The notes below the pieces were generated by a model, which did no database searches, was not told the origin of the DNA, and saw only the letters and a list, made by a program, of their open reading frames with translations. Positions 40,551 through 51,048 of a DNA stretch of 64,000 nucleotides are shown one piece after another; the first letter of the stretch is position 1, and every line of letters starts with the position of its first letter. The translations under genes were made by a program, and so were the position numbers. The DNA is from Brevibacillus composti (GTDB lineage Bacteria > Bacillota > Bacilli > Brevibacillales > Brevibacillaceae), in assembly GCF_016406105.1 (NCBI RefSeq), contig NZ_CP066308.1, forward strand, positions 4,128,501-4,192,500, written 5' to 3'.

Positions 40551-41405
40551 TTACGCACGATTGCTGCTGCCGAACAGGCGCATTTTGCCTCTGACAACTT
40601 CCTTGATGGCATCGCGAGCCGGGCCGAGATATTTGCGCGGGTCAATCTCGTTTGGCTTCGCTGCCAGGACCTTGCGAACCGTTTCCGTGCATGCGACTTG
40701 GCTTTCTGTATTGACGTTGATTTTTCCTACTCCGAGAGAAATCGATTTGACAATGGCCTCATCAGGAACGCCGGAACCGCCGTGCAGTACGATCGGTGCG
40801 CCGATGTTGCTGGCTACTTTTTCGATGATGTCAAAGCGAATTTTCGGCTCGCCTTTGTACATGCCGTGTGCAGTACCGACAGCGATCGCTACATAGTCTA
40901 CCTTGGTCTCTTCCCAGAAGCGAATCGCCTCGTCCGGATTTGCAAGAGTAGCGTCTTCTTCGTCTACGGACAAATCATCCTCTACTCCGCCAATTGTACC
41001 CAGCTCGCCCTCGACGGATACGCCTACTGCATGAGCAGCTTCCACTACCTGTTTCGTCAGGCGGATGTTGTCCTCGAACGAATGGTGAGATCCGTCGAAC
41101 ATCACGGAAGAAAAGCCGGCACGGATACATTTCATGACGATATCAAAGTTGCTCCCGTGATCCAGATGCAGCGCAACAGGAACACCGGAGCGCTCAGCAG
41201 CGACTTTGGCGATCGCGACCGTATAATCCAGCCCCATGTATTTGAGGGCGCCTTCAGACACGCCAAAAATCACCGGGGATTTCTCTTCCATCGCGGCTTC
41301 CGTAATCGCTTGGGTAAACTCCAGGTTGTTGAGGTTAAACTGTCCCACTGCATATTTATGCTTTTTGACATCTTCAGTAAAAGCTGTCATCGGTACAAGT
41401 GGCAT
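40551..41405 (-). CDS. fba: Class II fructose-bisphosphate aldolase
   Basis: Zinc-dependent aldolase of glycolysis. The 284-residue product has VPVALHLDHGSNFD near residue 75 with the zinc His, GELGTIGGVEDD, and the phosphate loop VLHGGSGVPDEAI plus KINVNTESQ. Starts with MPLVPMTAFTEDVKKHKY. Followed by fsa at 15 bp, so the two are cotranscribed. Confidence 0.96.
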   Translation of the reverse strand: MPLVPMTAFTEDVKKHKYAVGQFNLNNLEFTQAITEAAMEEKSPVIFGVSEGALKYMGLDYTVAIAKVAAERSGVPVALHLDHGSNFDIVMKCIRAGFSSVMFDGSHHSFEDNIRLTKQVVEAAHAVGVSVEGELGTIGGVEDDLSVDEEDATLANPDEAIRFWEETKVDYVAIAVGTAHGMYKGEPKIRFDIIEKVASNIGAPIVLHGGSGVPDEAIVKSISLGVGKINVNTESQVACTETVRKVLAAKPNEIDPRKYLGPARDAIKEVVRGKMRLFGSSNRA

Positions 41406-41442
41406 ATGAAAATCCTCCTTAGCAGACTCTGTAACGTGGCTT

Positions 41443-41471
41443 ATTATACCACAGACCTCTGCTTGTTAACA
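41443..41471 (-). promoter_or_regulatory. Promoter of fba
   Basis: Minus-strand TATAAT (41443-41448) with extended TG, 17-bp spacer, weak -35 TGTTAA (41466-41471). Confidence 0.65.
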
Positions 41472-41509
41472 GGTGCGCTTGTCTCAGGACAAATATCCAG
41501 ATGGAAAAC

Positions 41510-41884
41510 TCAGCAGGCCAATTGCTTGTGGACCGCCAGGCGCAGCTCATCGATATCGAACGGCTTGGTGAAGTGGGTCAACGCTCCAAGCTGTGTCGCT
41601 TCTTTAATCATGTCCAGTTCCCCGTAGGCCGTCATCATGATCACTTTAATCTCCTGATTGATCTTTTTAATATGCTTGAGGATTTCGATGCCATCCATGC
41701 CAGGAATTTTCATATCGAGAATCACCAGGTCGGGCGATTCTTTTTCGACGATCTCTAAGGCCATCTTGCCGTTTGCGGCTTGGAAAGTCTTATAGCCTTC
41801 TTTGCCCAGCACCTCGTACAGCAGGATGCGAATGCCGTACTGATCATCGACAACCAACACTTTTTTATCTCGTTTATCCTGCAT
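41510..41884 (-). CDS. spo0F: Sporulation phosphorelay response regulator Spo0F
   Basis: Single-domain receiver that passes phosphate from sporulation kinases to Spo0B. The 124-residue product has the acidic pair VVDDQ, the phosphorylated Asp57 in [13 protein letters not shown], the Thr in IMMTAYGE and the Lys in FTKPFD. No output domain. GGGGGACTGAATAAGT precedes the ATG. A consensus sigma-H promoter lies just upstream. Confidence 0.96.
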   Translation of the reverse strand: MQDKRDKKVLVVDDQYGIRILLYEVLGKEGYKTFQAANGKMALEIVEKESPDLVILDMKIPGMDGIEILKHIKKINQEIKVIMMTAYGELDMIKEATQLGALTHFTKPFDIDELRLAVHKQLAC

Positions 41885-41937
41885 ACTTATTCAGTCCCCC
41901 TGATTTTTTACAACCGTCACATTTACTAACCTTAGAG

Positions 41938-41964
41938 ATTCGCCTAATTTCAGGAAAATCCTGC
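41938..41964 (-). promoter_or_regulatory. Sigma-H promoter of spo0F
   Basis: Minus-strand GCAGGATTT (41956-41964), 11-bp spacer, GGCGAAT (41938-41944): a full match to the sigma-H consensus RnAGGAWWW-N11/12-RnnGAAT. spo0F has a sigma-H promoter in B. subtilis. Confidence 0.78.
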
Positions 41965-42003
41965 TTCTTATTATCGAAATTTTCCTGCTCGGCGGCATTC
42001 GCG

Positions 42004-42009
42004 TATAAT
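42004..42009 (+). promoter_or_regulatory. -10 element of amj
   Basis: TATAAT 41 bp before the chosen amj start. No convincing -35 at 17 bp. Confidence 0.45.
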
Positions 42010-42049
42010 AGACCTCAATTATGCCTTTGTGTGAGGAGACTTGCTCATC

Positions 42050-42850
42050 ATGAATACGCTCTGGATGATCTGTTTGTTTACCATCGTGATCCACACGGCT
42101 GAGACGCTCTCCTACGCCCTCCGCTACGCCGGCGTGCAGACCGGGAGACTGGCTGTGGCCCTTTCCCTGACTGGCGTGATCGTCCTCGTCTCGCGGACTT
42201 CCAATATGATTCAAGCTCCTTTTACCGGAGCGCTGATCGACCATGCCTCGGCTAAAAATACGGAGGTGCTCCCTGCCCTGCACCTGATTATCGGTGCCGC
42301 ATCGCTGGGCACCCTCGCCGCCATCCTGCTGTTTCCCACACTCGTCCAGCTGTCCAAACGGCTGATCGCTCACCTGGAGATCACGGGCTCCCTCCCGCAG
42401 CTGCTCCGGACGACCGTCTCCATCCATCGCATCCGCCAGGTCAAGCATCATATCCGCTTGCCGCGGCTGCCCAGCCTGGCCCGCTTTCGGATCAAAGGCA
42501 TTCCCTACCGGCTCCTGCTGCTGAACTGTATCGTCACCGGCATCTATACCATCGGCGTGCTGGCTACGCAGTTCGCCTCACTCTTGGTGCCGGAGTTCAA
42601 AGCCACCGTGATGTCGGCTTCCGGGATGATCAACGGGATCGCAACGATCATTCTGACCATTTTCATCGATCCGCAAGTGGGCCTGCTTACGGACAGGGCC
42701 ATGAACGGCCAAAGTGAAATGGGACAGGTGCGCGACATCTACATCGGCCTGATGATTTCCCGCTTCTTCGGAACCCTGCTGGCGCAGCTCCTGCTCGTCC
42801 CGGCGGCTCACTGGGCAGCGTGGATCGCCCCCCTTTTCCAGGCAGGATAA
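42050..42850 (+). CDS. amj: Lipid II flippase Amj
   Basis: Alternate lipid II flippase that can replace MurJ. The 266-residue product is hydrophobic with several spans and has the family stretches TIVIHTAETLSYALRYAGV, LTGVIVLVSRTSNMIQAPFTG (quoted in part: LVSRTSNMIQAPF) and a C-terminal FIDPQVGLLTDRA. ATG chosen because GAGGAG is 11 nt away; a TTG three codons earlier is too close to it. It is one of the few plus-strand genes, between spo0F and pyrG. In B. subtilis amj is under sigma-M; I found no sigma-M promoter here. Confidence 0.88.
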   Translation: MNTLWMICLFTIVIHTAETLSYALRYAGVQTGRLAVALSLTGVIVLVSRTSNMIQAPFTGALIDHASAKNTEVLPALHLIIGAASLGTLAAILLFPTLVQLSKRLIAHLEITGSLPQLLRTTVSIHRIRQVKHHIRLPRLPSLARFRIKGIPYRLLLLNCIVTGIYTIGVLATQFASLLVPEFKATVMSASGMINGIATIILTIFIDPQVGLLTDRAMNGQSEMGQVRDIYIGLMISRFFGTLLAQLLLVPAAHWAAWIAPLFQAG

Positions 42851-42870
42851 AAACGTGCAAGAACAAACAA

Positions 42871-42909
42871 AAAACGCACTGGCCGGAGAAGCTCCGGCCA
42901 GTGCGTTTC
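42871..42909. terminator. Bidirectional terminator between amj and pyrG
   Basis: ACGCACTGGCCGGA and TCCGGCCAGTGCGT pair perfectly around GAAGC, with T-rich sequence on both sides. Confidence 0.93.
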
Positions 42910-42939
42910 TATTTGGGCTGCATGGCTGCAGGTCGTGCT

Positions 42940-44577
<1,638 letters not shown>

Positions 44578-44611
44578 TCATAATATACGGATGAAGACGG
44601 CTCCCAAAAAA

Positions 44612-44662
44612 GAAAAAACAAAAGCGAGTCCTATCCCGAGCATCTCGGGTAGGGGCACTTTT
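44612..44662 (-). promoter_or_regulatory. Attenuator hairpin in the pyrG leader
   Basis: Minus-strand AAAAGTGCCCCTACCCGAG and its partner (about 17 of 19 paired) around ATG, followed by TTTTGTTTTTTC. The C-rich 5' arm could pair instead with a G-extended transcript start, as in the B. subtilis pyrG attenuation model. Confidence 0.75.
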
Positions 44663-44712
44663 GTTTTGTAGTTTCCCATATAAAGTCCTTCTTCATGTGA
44701 AGCCCAAGGAGT

Positions 44713-44741
44713 ATTTTATCTTGTCCGCCAATCGGAGTCAA
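44713..44741 (-). promoter_or_regulatory. Promoter of pyrG with GGGCT start
   Basis: Minus-strand TTGACT (44736-44741), 17-bp spacer, TAAAAT (44713-44718), then ACTCCTT and GGGCT with the first G at 44705. Lies just past the rpoE stop. Confidence 0.8.
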
Positions 44742-44744
44742 GAA

Positions 44745-45296
44745 TTATAAATCCTCATTTTCCTCGTCCAGTTCATCGAGCGGATCTTCCTCGGCCAACT
44801 CATCCTCGTCCTCTTCAAAAAGCTCATCTTCCTCGAGCTCTTCTTCCTCTTCGAGGTCAGGGTCCAGATCATCGTCCAGCTCCTCCGCCTCCTCGACGAA
44901 CTCATCGTCTTCGAAGATGGCAATCTCGTCTTCCTCATACTCTTCGACGAGGTCGTCCTCTGTCTCGTAGTCGTCGAAGTCGTCGTCCAGGATGACTTTC
45001 TTCTTCTTGCCGCCTTCTTGCGTCTCTTCGACCGTATCTGTCGGGTACCAGCGCTTCAGTCCCCAGTTATTGTCGCCCAGGCAAACAAAACGGCCGTCAA
45101 TGTTCACTTCTGTATATACTTGCGCGATGATGTCCATTTTTTCCTCTTCGCTCATGCCGCGGAGTTCGGCCAGCTGATTCATCAAATCACGAAAATTGTG
45201 GACTTGGTTGGTTTCGCGCAGGATTTCGTAAGCGATATCCACCAGTGCCATCTCATTTAGTTTATCACGGTCCAGATGTGCAAGTTTTTGACTCAC
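44745..45296 (-). CDS. rpoE: RNA polymerase delta subunit
   Basis: Gram-positive RNA polymerase subunit that increases promoter selectivity and recycling. The 183-residue product has the N-terminal HARE-HTH domain (MALVDIAYEILRETNQVHNF, DGRFVCLGDNNWGLKRWYP) and a C-terminal half that is almost wholly Asp/Glu. GTG chosen with AAAGGA about 10 nt upstream. Long structured leader upstream. Confidence 0.95.
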   Translation of the reverse strand: MSQKLAHLDRDKLNEMALVDIAYEILRETNQVHNFRDLMNQLAELRGMSEEEKMDIIAQVYTEVNIDGRFVCLGDNNWGLKRWYPTDTVEETQEGGKKKKVILDDDFDDYETEDDLVEEYEEDEIAIFEDDEFVEEAEELDDDLDPDLEEEEELEEDELFEEDEDELAEEDPLDELDEENEDL

Positions 45297-45348
45297 CCAG
45301 GGCACGTCCTTTCATATTGAAAACTTGGCTTGAAAACATGGCCGCCGT

Positions 45349-45415
45349 CCGGCTTTAAAGCGAAGCCGGCCGAGCCTTATGTAACCGATGCAGACCGGAG
45401 TACAGACAGCTCCGG
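45349..45415 (-). promoter_or_regulatory. Two CCGG-bounded hairpins in the rpoE leader
   Basis: CCGGCTTTAAAGC-type stem at 45349-45369 (CCGGCTT with AAGCCGG) and a second stem at 45395-45415 (CCGGAG with CTCCGG). Neither is followed by a T run on the minus strand. Confidence 0.5.
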
Positions 45416-45602
45416 CCGTCCATCAATAAAAATGGCTAACATACAGTATTCCTTATTTTAGACGAAAATGCAAGGGATTCAAACGCTGGGCCCGTGATTT
45501 TGCAGACTTCGGGAAAAACGGGCTTGAACGCGAAGCATGTGCCTACTCTTCTCTCTGTTTTTGCTCAACGTACCCTCCGCTTTTTTCGCTCAACGTGCTG
45601 TC

Positions 45603-45803
45603 GGGGAAGAAGGATGTTCCCATGCTGCGCTCCGTTTTGAGCCTGCGAGGATGTTTGACTGTCCGCTCCACAGCGGGTGGCCGGGGTGCGCAAAAGTGGT
45701 CTCGCTCCGCAGAGAAATCAGGGTTGCGCCCCTGTTTCCCGCCCCCCGCTGCTCCGCTCAGATGGCTCTGCTAAGTCGCTCCGCATGGGAACATGCTTCT
45801 TCG
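45603..45803. repeat. 205-bp structured intergenic repeat, copy 4
   Basis: Inverted ends GGGAAGAAGGATGTTCCC and GGGAACATGCTTCTTC. The inner arms pair CAGCGGG.GGC (45671-45681) with GCCCCCCGCTG (45741-45751), again with different sequence from the other copies. GCGCAA/TTGCGC pair inside. Same orientation as copies 1 and 2. Located between rpoE and icmF. Confidence 0.85.
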
Positions 45804-45852
45804 GCGGACTTTTGTGGTTTCTTCGATATAGAAGCAACACAAATAGCAACAC

Positions 45853-45894
45853 AGGAGCGGTCGTCCCCCATCGGGTTTCAACCGCTCCTTTTAT
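45853..45894. terminator. Terminator-like hairpin downstream of icmF
   Basis: AGGAGCGGT and ACCGCTCCT pair around a 21-nt loop. TTTT follows on the plus strand; the minus-strand side lacks a T run, so termination of icmF here is uncertain. Confidence 0.5.
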
Positions 45895-45978
45895 GCCTTC
45901 CTCGCATCCGGGTGTTTGGTTCTCTTTGGTCTTCTTGCTGCGGTTTACGGATCGCCGTTGTTCTCTTGCTTGCGCCTG

Positions 45979-48900
45979 TTACATATTGCGGCGATACTGT
46001 CCGCCTACCTCGTACAGTGCGGCACTGATTTGGCCCAGCGAGGCGACTTTTACGGTTTCCATCAGTTCCGCGAAGATATTGCCGCCGCTGATCGCGACTT
46101 CCTGCAGCCGTTTGAGGGCAGCCGGAGCCAGATCGCGGTTGCGCTCCTGGAAGGCGCGCAGGTTGCGGATTTGTTGTTCCTTCTCTTCCTCTGTCGCCCG
46201 AGCCAGCTCGATTTCGTAGTCTTCCTCGGACGCATTGGGATTGATGAACGTATTGACGCCGATGATCGGCAGCTCGCCGCTGTGCTTTTTCATCTCGTAG
46301 AGCATCGACTCATCCTGGATTTTGCCGCGTTGATACTGGGTTTCCATCGCGCCGAGCACGCCGCCGCGCATATTCAGCCGCTCGAACTCCTGAAGAACCG
46401 CCTCTTCGACCAAATCCGTCAGTTCCTCGATGATAAAAGAGCCCTGGAGTGGATTTTCGTTTTTGGCCAGCCCCATCTCCTTGTTGATGATCATCTGGAT
46501 CGCCATCGCGCGGCGTACGGAATTCTCCGTCGGGGTGGTAATCGCTTCGTCATAGGCGTTGGTATGAAGCGAGTTGCAGTTGTCGTAGATGGCGATCAAG
46601 GCTTGCAGCGTCGTGCGAATATCGTTGAAGTCCATCTCTTGCGCGTGCAGAGAGCGGCCCGATGTCTGGATGTGGTACTTCAGCTTTTGGCTGCGCTCGT
46701 TGGCGCCGTAACGGTTCTTCATCACGGTTGCCCAAATCCGGCGAGCCACGCGGCCGATCACCGTGTACTCGGGATCGAGACCGTTGGAGAAGAAGAACGA
46801 CAGATTCGGCGCAAAATCGTCAATATGCATGCCGCGGCTGAGATAGTATTCGACGTAGGTAAAGCCGTTTGCCAGCGTGAAGGCGAGCTGGGTAATCGGA
46901 TTGGCTCCCGCCTCCGCGATATGGTAGCCGGAGATGGAGACCGAGTAGTAATTGCGTACCTTGTGGTCGATGAAATACTGCTGAATGTCGCCCATCATCC
47001 GCAGGGCAAACTCCGTCGAGAAGATGCAGGTGTTCTGCCCCTGATCCTCTTTCAAAATGTCCGCCTGCACAGTGCCGCGCACGGTCGACAGCGTGTACGC
47101 CTTGATCTGTTCGTATTCCTCCGGCCCAGGCTGTCTGCCTTCCCGTTCGACGAACTTCTCTACCTGCTGCTCGATAGCCGCATTCATGAATTTGGCCAAA
47201 ATCATCGGAGCCGGTCCGTTGATCGTCATCGAGACCGAGGTCGTCGGGGCGCACAGGTCAAAGCCGGCATACAGTTTTTTCATGTCGTCCAGCGTGCAGA
47301 TGCTGACGCCGCTGGTGCCGATCTTCCCGTAAATATCCGGGCGGTAGTCCGGGTCCTCGCCATACAGCGTCACGGAGTCAAAAGCCGTGCTCAGGCGCTT
47401 GGCCTCGTCATTTTGCGACAGGAAGTGGAAGCGTTTGTTGGTGCGCTCCGGCGTACCCTCGCCCGCAAACTGGCGCTTGGGATCTTCCCCCTCCCGCTTG
47501 AACGGGAAGACACCTGCCGTGTACGGAAACTCGCCGGGCACGTTTTCCTTCAGCGACCATTTCAAAATCTCGCCCCAGTCCTGAAAATCAGGCAGGCTGA
47601 CTTTGGGAATCCGGGTGCCAGACAGCGATTCGGTAAACAGCTTCGTCACGATTTCCTTGTCGCGGATTTTGGTGACGAACTGATCTTGTTTGTACAATTC
47701 TTTCAGCTTGGGCCAATTGTCCAAAATTTGCTTGCATTCTGGATGAAGCTTGCTTTCAAAATGGGCGATCTGCTTATCCAGCACCGCCGCCACTTCCTGA
47801 GCATGCTCTTCCCCGGAGGCGAGCAGGGTCTCCTTGGCCCCGGCAAGCTGGTAGAGCTTGCGGGCGATGGCGGACTGCTCCTCGGTAAATTTGCGGTAGC
47901 CGCGGACGGTGTTAGCGATCTCTTGCAGATAGTTGCTGCGCTCCACCGGGATGAGCGACGGCTTGTGGGTCTGGATCGGTGTCGGATCAAGCCCTGCAAC
48001 ATTCCAGTCGGCCCCGGTTTTTTCCACGATCTTGTGCATCAGCGCGGCGAACAGCACATTGGTGCCCGGATCGTTGAACTGACTGGCGATCGTCCCGTAC
48101 ACCGGCACTTTTTCATCCGGCAGATCAAAGAGCTGGTGGTTGCGGCGATACTGCCTCCGCACCTCGCGCAAAGCGTCCTCGGAGCCTTTGCGCTCGAACT
48201 TGTTGATCACGATCAGGTCGGCGAAGTCGAGCATGTCGATTTTCTCCAGCTGCGAAGGCGCGCCGAATTCGCTCGTCATCACATACATCGAGACGTCGCA
48301 CACCTCGGTGACCTGGGCATCCCCCTGGCCGATCCCGCTGGTTTCGACGATGACCAGGTCAAACCCGGCCGATTTGACGACACGGATCGCGTCTTTCACC
48401 GCAGCCGACAGCTCGGAACCGGAGCGGCGGCTGGCCAGGCTGCGCATGTAGACGCGCGGCGTGTTGTTGGCGTTCATGCGGATGCGGTCGCCCAGGAGAG
48501 CGCCGCCCGTCTTTTGCTTGGAGGGGTCGACAGAGAGGATCGCCACTGTCTTATCCGCATACGTACGCAGAAAACGGCGGACCAGCTCATCCGTGAGCGA
48601 GCTTTTTCCCGCTCCCCCTGTCCCGGTAATCCCGAGCACAGGAACCAGATGCTGCGGCTCAGGGAGGCGATCCTTCACCGGCGCAAACACTTGCGGATCT
48701 TCCACGGCGTATTCGGCAAGCGAGATCAGGCGGGCAATCGCCTGATGATTCTGCTTGTGAAGCTCCTCCACTTCTCCCTGGATCTGCTTCACGGTCGGGA
48801 AATCGCACTCCCGGATCATGTAGTTGATCATGCCCTGGAGGCCCAGCTTGCGGCCGTCGTCAGGCGAGAAGATCTTGCTGACGCCGTACTCCTCCAGCTC

Positions 48901-49230
48901 GCGAATCTCGCGGGGCACGATGACTCCGCCGCCGCCGCCGAAGAGGCGAATGTGGCCGGCTCCCCGCTCTTTCAACGAATCGACGATATATTTGAAAAAT
49001 TCCACATGGCCGCCCTGATAGGAGCTGATGGCAATCCCTTGCACATCCTCCTGGATCGCGGCGGTCACGATGTCATTCACCGAACGGTTATGACCCAGGT
49101 GAATCACTTCCACACCGGAAGCCTGCAAAATCCGCCTCATGATGTTGATCGAGGCGTCATGCCCGTCGTACAGGCTGGCTGCTGTGACAAAGCGCACCTT
49201 GTTTTGCGGACGATACACTTCTGTTTCCAT
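45979..49230 (-). CDS. icmF: Fused isobutyryl-CoA mutase
   Basis: Coenzyme-B12 enzyme that interconverts isobutyryl-CoA and butyryl-CoA. The 1083-residue product has, in order, the B12-binding domain ([18 protein letters not shown] near residue 20, with the cobalt-ligand His), a MeaI-type G-protein chaperone ([18 protein letters not shown] near residue 210, [20 protein letters not shown] after it), a linker, and the substrate-binding mutase barrel ([37 protein letters not shown]). ATG chosen with GGGAGAGTGG in front. It ends the acyl-CoA cluster, 69 bp after the TetR gene. Confidence 0.93.
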   Translation of the reverse strand: METEVYRPQNKVRFVTAASLYDGHDASINIMRRILQASGVEVIHLGHNRSVNDIVTAAIQEDVQGIAISSYQGGHVEFFKYIVDSLKERGAGHIRLFGGGGGVIVPREIRELEEYGVSKIFSPDDGRKLGLQGMINYMIRECDFPTVKQIQGEVEELHKQNHQAIARLISLAEYAVEDPQVFAPVKDRLPEPQHLVPVLGITGTGGAGKSSLTDELVRRFLRTYADKTVAILSVDPSKQKTGGALLGDRIRMNANNTPRVYMRSLASRRSGSELSAAVKDAIRVVKSAGFDLVIVETSGIGQGDAQVTEVCDVSMYVMTSEFGAPSQLEKIDMLDFADLIVINKFERKGSEDALREVRRQYRRNHQLFDLPDEKVPVYGTIASQFNDPGTNVLFAALMHKIVEKTGADWNVAGLDPTPIQTHKPSLIPVERSNYLQEIANTVRGYRKFTEEQSAIARKLYQLAGAKETLLASGEEHAQEVAAVLDKQIAHFESKLHPECKQILDNWPKLKELYKQDQFVTKIRDKEIVTKLFTESLSGTRIPKVSLPDFQDWGEILKWSLKENVPGEFPYTAGVFPFKREGEDPKRQFAGEGTPERTNKRFHFLSQNDEAKRLSTAFDSVTLYGEDPDYRPDIYGKIGTSGVSICTLDDMKKLYAGFDLCAPTTSVSMTINGPAPMILAKFMNAAIEQQVEKFVEREGRQPGPEEYEQIKAYTLSTVRGTVQADILKEDQGQNTCIFSTEFALRMMGDIQQYFIDHKVRNYYSVSISGYHIAEAGANPITQLAFTLANGFTYVEYYLSRGMHIDDFAPNLSFFFSNGLDPEYTVIGRVARRIWATVMKNRYGANERSQKLKYHIQTSGRSLHAQEMDFNDIRTTLQALIAIYDNCNSLHTNAYDEAITTPTENSVRRAMAIQMIINKEMGLAKNENPLQGSFIIEELTDLVEEAVLQEFERLNMRGGVLGAMETQYQRGKIQDESMLYEMKKHSGELPIIGVNTFINPNASEEDYEIELARATEEEKEQQIRNLRAFQERNRDLAPAALKRLQEVAISGGNIFAELMETVKVASLGQISAALYEVGGQYRRNM

Positions 49231-49299
49231 CGTTCCACTCTCCCTGGAAATCAAGTGATGCGCTCACCGAGAGACCCCCAAGGACGAAGCCTGTTGGAG

Positions 49300-49929
49300 C
49301 TACTCGGAAACGCTGATTTCGCGCAGAAGCAATGCCGTCTGTTTCTCCGTGTACTCCTCCAGTGTATAGTGGCGCTGCAGCGCCCACCGGCGGAATACCC
49401 ACATCTCTCCAAGCACCATGATGTTGTCAGCCATCAGCTTTACGTGCTTTTCATCGATGCCGATCGAACCATCGGCAATTCCCTTGCGCAGTATATCTTC
49501 GAAAATAAGCGAAATTTCTTCTTCCCGCCGCAGTACATAGCGAAGCGTTTCTTTTGGCAGCGACTTGGACTCCTGATAGATGAGCAGCACACGGTCGCTC
49601 ATCTGATCCATCACGCGGAAAAAGCTGCGCAGCGCCAGCTTGAGGATCTTCAGAGCGTTTCCGTTAAACGTAATCGCTTCACGCAAACGGCCCTCCACCT
49701 CGGCGTGAATGGCATCGCATACCAGATACAGGACGTCTTCCTTGGATTCGATATATTCGTACAGGGTGCCGATGCTGAATCCGGACGCACGGGCGATTTC
49801 ACGCGTCGTGGTTTTGTGGAACCCCTTTTTGATGAACAGGTCAACAGCAGCCTCGATGATCTGCTCCCTGCGCTTTTCAATCAATTTCGGGTCCTTCACC
49901 AGCGACGGTATGTTTTTTCTCTTTTCCAC
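49300..49929 (-). CDS. TetR/AcrR-family transcriptional regulator
   Basis: Product of 209 residues with a TetR HTH at about residues 18-65 (QIIEAAVDLFIKKGFHKTTT then ASGFSIGTLYEYIESKEDVLY) and a helical ligand domain. It lies inside the acyl-CoA degradation cluster between meaB and icmF, so an acyl-CoA is the likely ligand, but this is inference. A palindrome (49951-49968) in its own upstream region also occurs before fadF, which suggests autoregulation. Start is GTG. Confidence 0.9.
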   Translation of the reverse strand: MEKRKNIPSLVKDPKLIEKRREQIIEAAVDLFIKKGFHKTTTREIARASGFSIGTLYEYIESKEDVLYLVCDAIHAEVEGRLREAITFNGNALKILKLALRSFFRVMDQMSDRVLLIYQESKSLPKETLRYVLRREEEISLIFEDILRKGIADGSIGIDEKHVKLMADNIMVLGEMWVFRRWALQRHYTLEEYTEKQTALLLREISVSE

Positions 49930-49950
49930 GACTTATCCACCTTCCAACCG

Positions 49951-49968
49951 ACTGAGCGTTTGGTCAGA
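49951..49968. promoter_or_regulatory. Palindromic operator candidate before the TetR gene
   Basis: ACTGAGCGTTTGGTCAGA, near-palindrome. It matches 15 of 18 positions with the site at 58079 before fadF. Confidence 0.55.
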
Positions 49969-50021
49969 CAACATTTGGTAATAGAAAGACTGACGCGCTC
50001 TCTCTATCGTATTTCCACGTT

Positions 50022-50051
50022 ATTATACGACTGGAGAGCGCCGAAAGCCAA
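50022..50051 (-). promoter_or_regulatory. Promoter of the TetR gene
   Basis: Minus-strand TTGGCT (50046-50051), 18-bp spacer, TATAAT (50022-50027), about 93 bp before the start codon. Confidence 0.6.
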
Positions 50052-50069
50052 TCTTTCTTTTCCTCTTGA

Positions 50070-51017
50070 TCAGGTAGTTTTCCCCCACCAGCGGCTGATG
50101 ATCCGCTCGGCCGCACTGTAAGGGTCTTCATCCCGGGCCGCCACCCGCTCCAGCTCCTCGGCGTGCCCGCCGTGCTGAATATCGGCGAGCAGCCGCTGGA
50201 ACAGACGGTCACGGACGATGTCGAGCACCTCTTCCTGCAAATGACGGGAGCGGCGCGTCTCTGCCTCGCCCGTCTCGCGCAGGAACTGCTGGTGACGCTC
50301 CACCTCCTGCCAGAGATCGGGCATCCCCTGCCCGTCCGTGGAGATGGTGCGCACGATCGGGGGCCGCCACGGTGCATCGTGCTTGGCGAGGTCCAGCATC
50401 TGCTCCACCTCGATCTGCAGCTTTTCCGTACCGGGCAGATCAGCCTTGTTGATCACAAACAAGTCTGCGATCTCCATGATGCCCGCCTTGAACGCCTGGA
50501 TGCTGTCTCCGCCGCCCGGATTGAGGACCACGGCTGTCGTATCCGCGATACCCATCACATCCAGCTCCGACTGGCCGACGCCCACGGTCTCGATCAGAAT
50601 GACATCACAGCCGTACGCATCCAGCACGCGCACCGCATCCCGCGTATTGGTTGAGAGGCCGCCGAGACTGCCCCGCGTGCCCATGCTGCGGATAAACACC
50701 CCTTTGTCGAGAGCGTGGTTCTGCATCCGGACGCGGTCGCCGAGCAGCGCGCCGCCGGTAAACGGACTGGTGGGATCCACCGCTACCACCCCGACGGTGA
50801 TGTTCTGAGTCCGCAGATAGCCGATCAGGCAATCGACCAGAGAGCTTTTTCCGGCTCCCGGCGTACCGGTGATCCCGATCAGTTTGGCCCGGCCGGTGTG
50901 CGGAAACAGCTCTTTCAAAATCTGATCCCGTTCTGGATAGTCGTTTTCGATACAGGTGATCGCACGGGCTGCCCCGCGCACATCTCCTGCGAGAATGCGT
51001 CTAGTGATTTCGTGCAT
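50070..51017 (-). CDS. meaB: MeaB/ArgK-family GTPase (B12 mutase chaperone)
   Basis: G-protein that loads and protects adenosylcobalamin mutases. The 315-residue product has Walker A GITGTPGAGKSSLVDCLIG near residue 50, [19 protein letters not shown] after it, and NKADLPGT for guanine recognition. It starts 31 bp after an acyl-CoA dehydrogenase gene. IcmF already has its own fused chaperone, so this copy may serve another mutase. Confidence 0.93.
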   Translation of the reverse strand: MHEITRRILAGDVRGAARAITCIENDYPERDQILKELFPHTGRAKLIGITGTPGAGKSSLVDCLIGYLRTQNITVGVVAVDPTSPFTGGALLGDRVRMQNHALDKGVFIRSMGTRGSLGGLSTNTRDAVRVLDAYGCDVILIETVGVGQSELDVMGIADTTAVVLNPGGGDSIQAFKAGIMEIADLFVINKADLPGTEKLQIEVEQMLDLAKHDAPWRPPIVRTISTDGQGMPDLWQEVERHQQFLRETGEAETRRSRHLQEEVLDIVRDRLFQRLLADIQHGGHAEELERVAARDEDPYSAAERIISRWWGKTT

Positions 51018-51048
51018 GAAACGCCCTCATCTCACCCTGTTGTTCGCT

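Noticed and set aside
41975-42005. Sigma-W/sigma-M-type promoter for amj (GAAAT ... CGTA)
   Set aside because: Spacing between the two elements is 21 bp instead of about 16, and the -35 lacks the AAC core.
45916-50121. Very long plus-strand open frame (about 1400 codons) opposite icmF and the TetR gene
   Set aside because: It is the mirror of a GC-rich coding strand: no family similarity, no start signal, and it covers several well-supported genes on the other strand.
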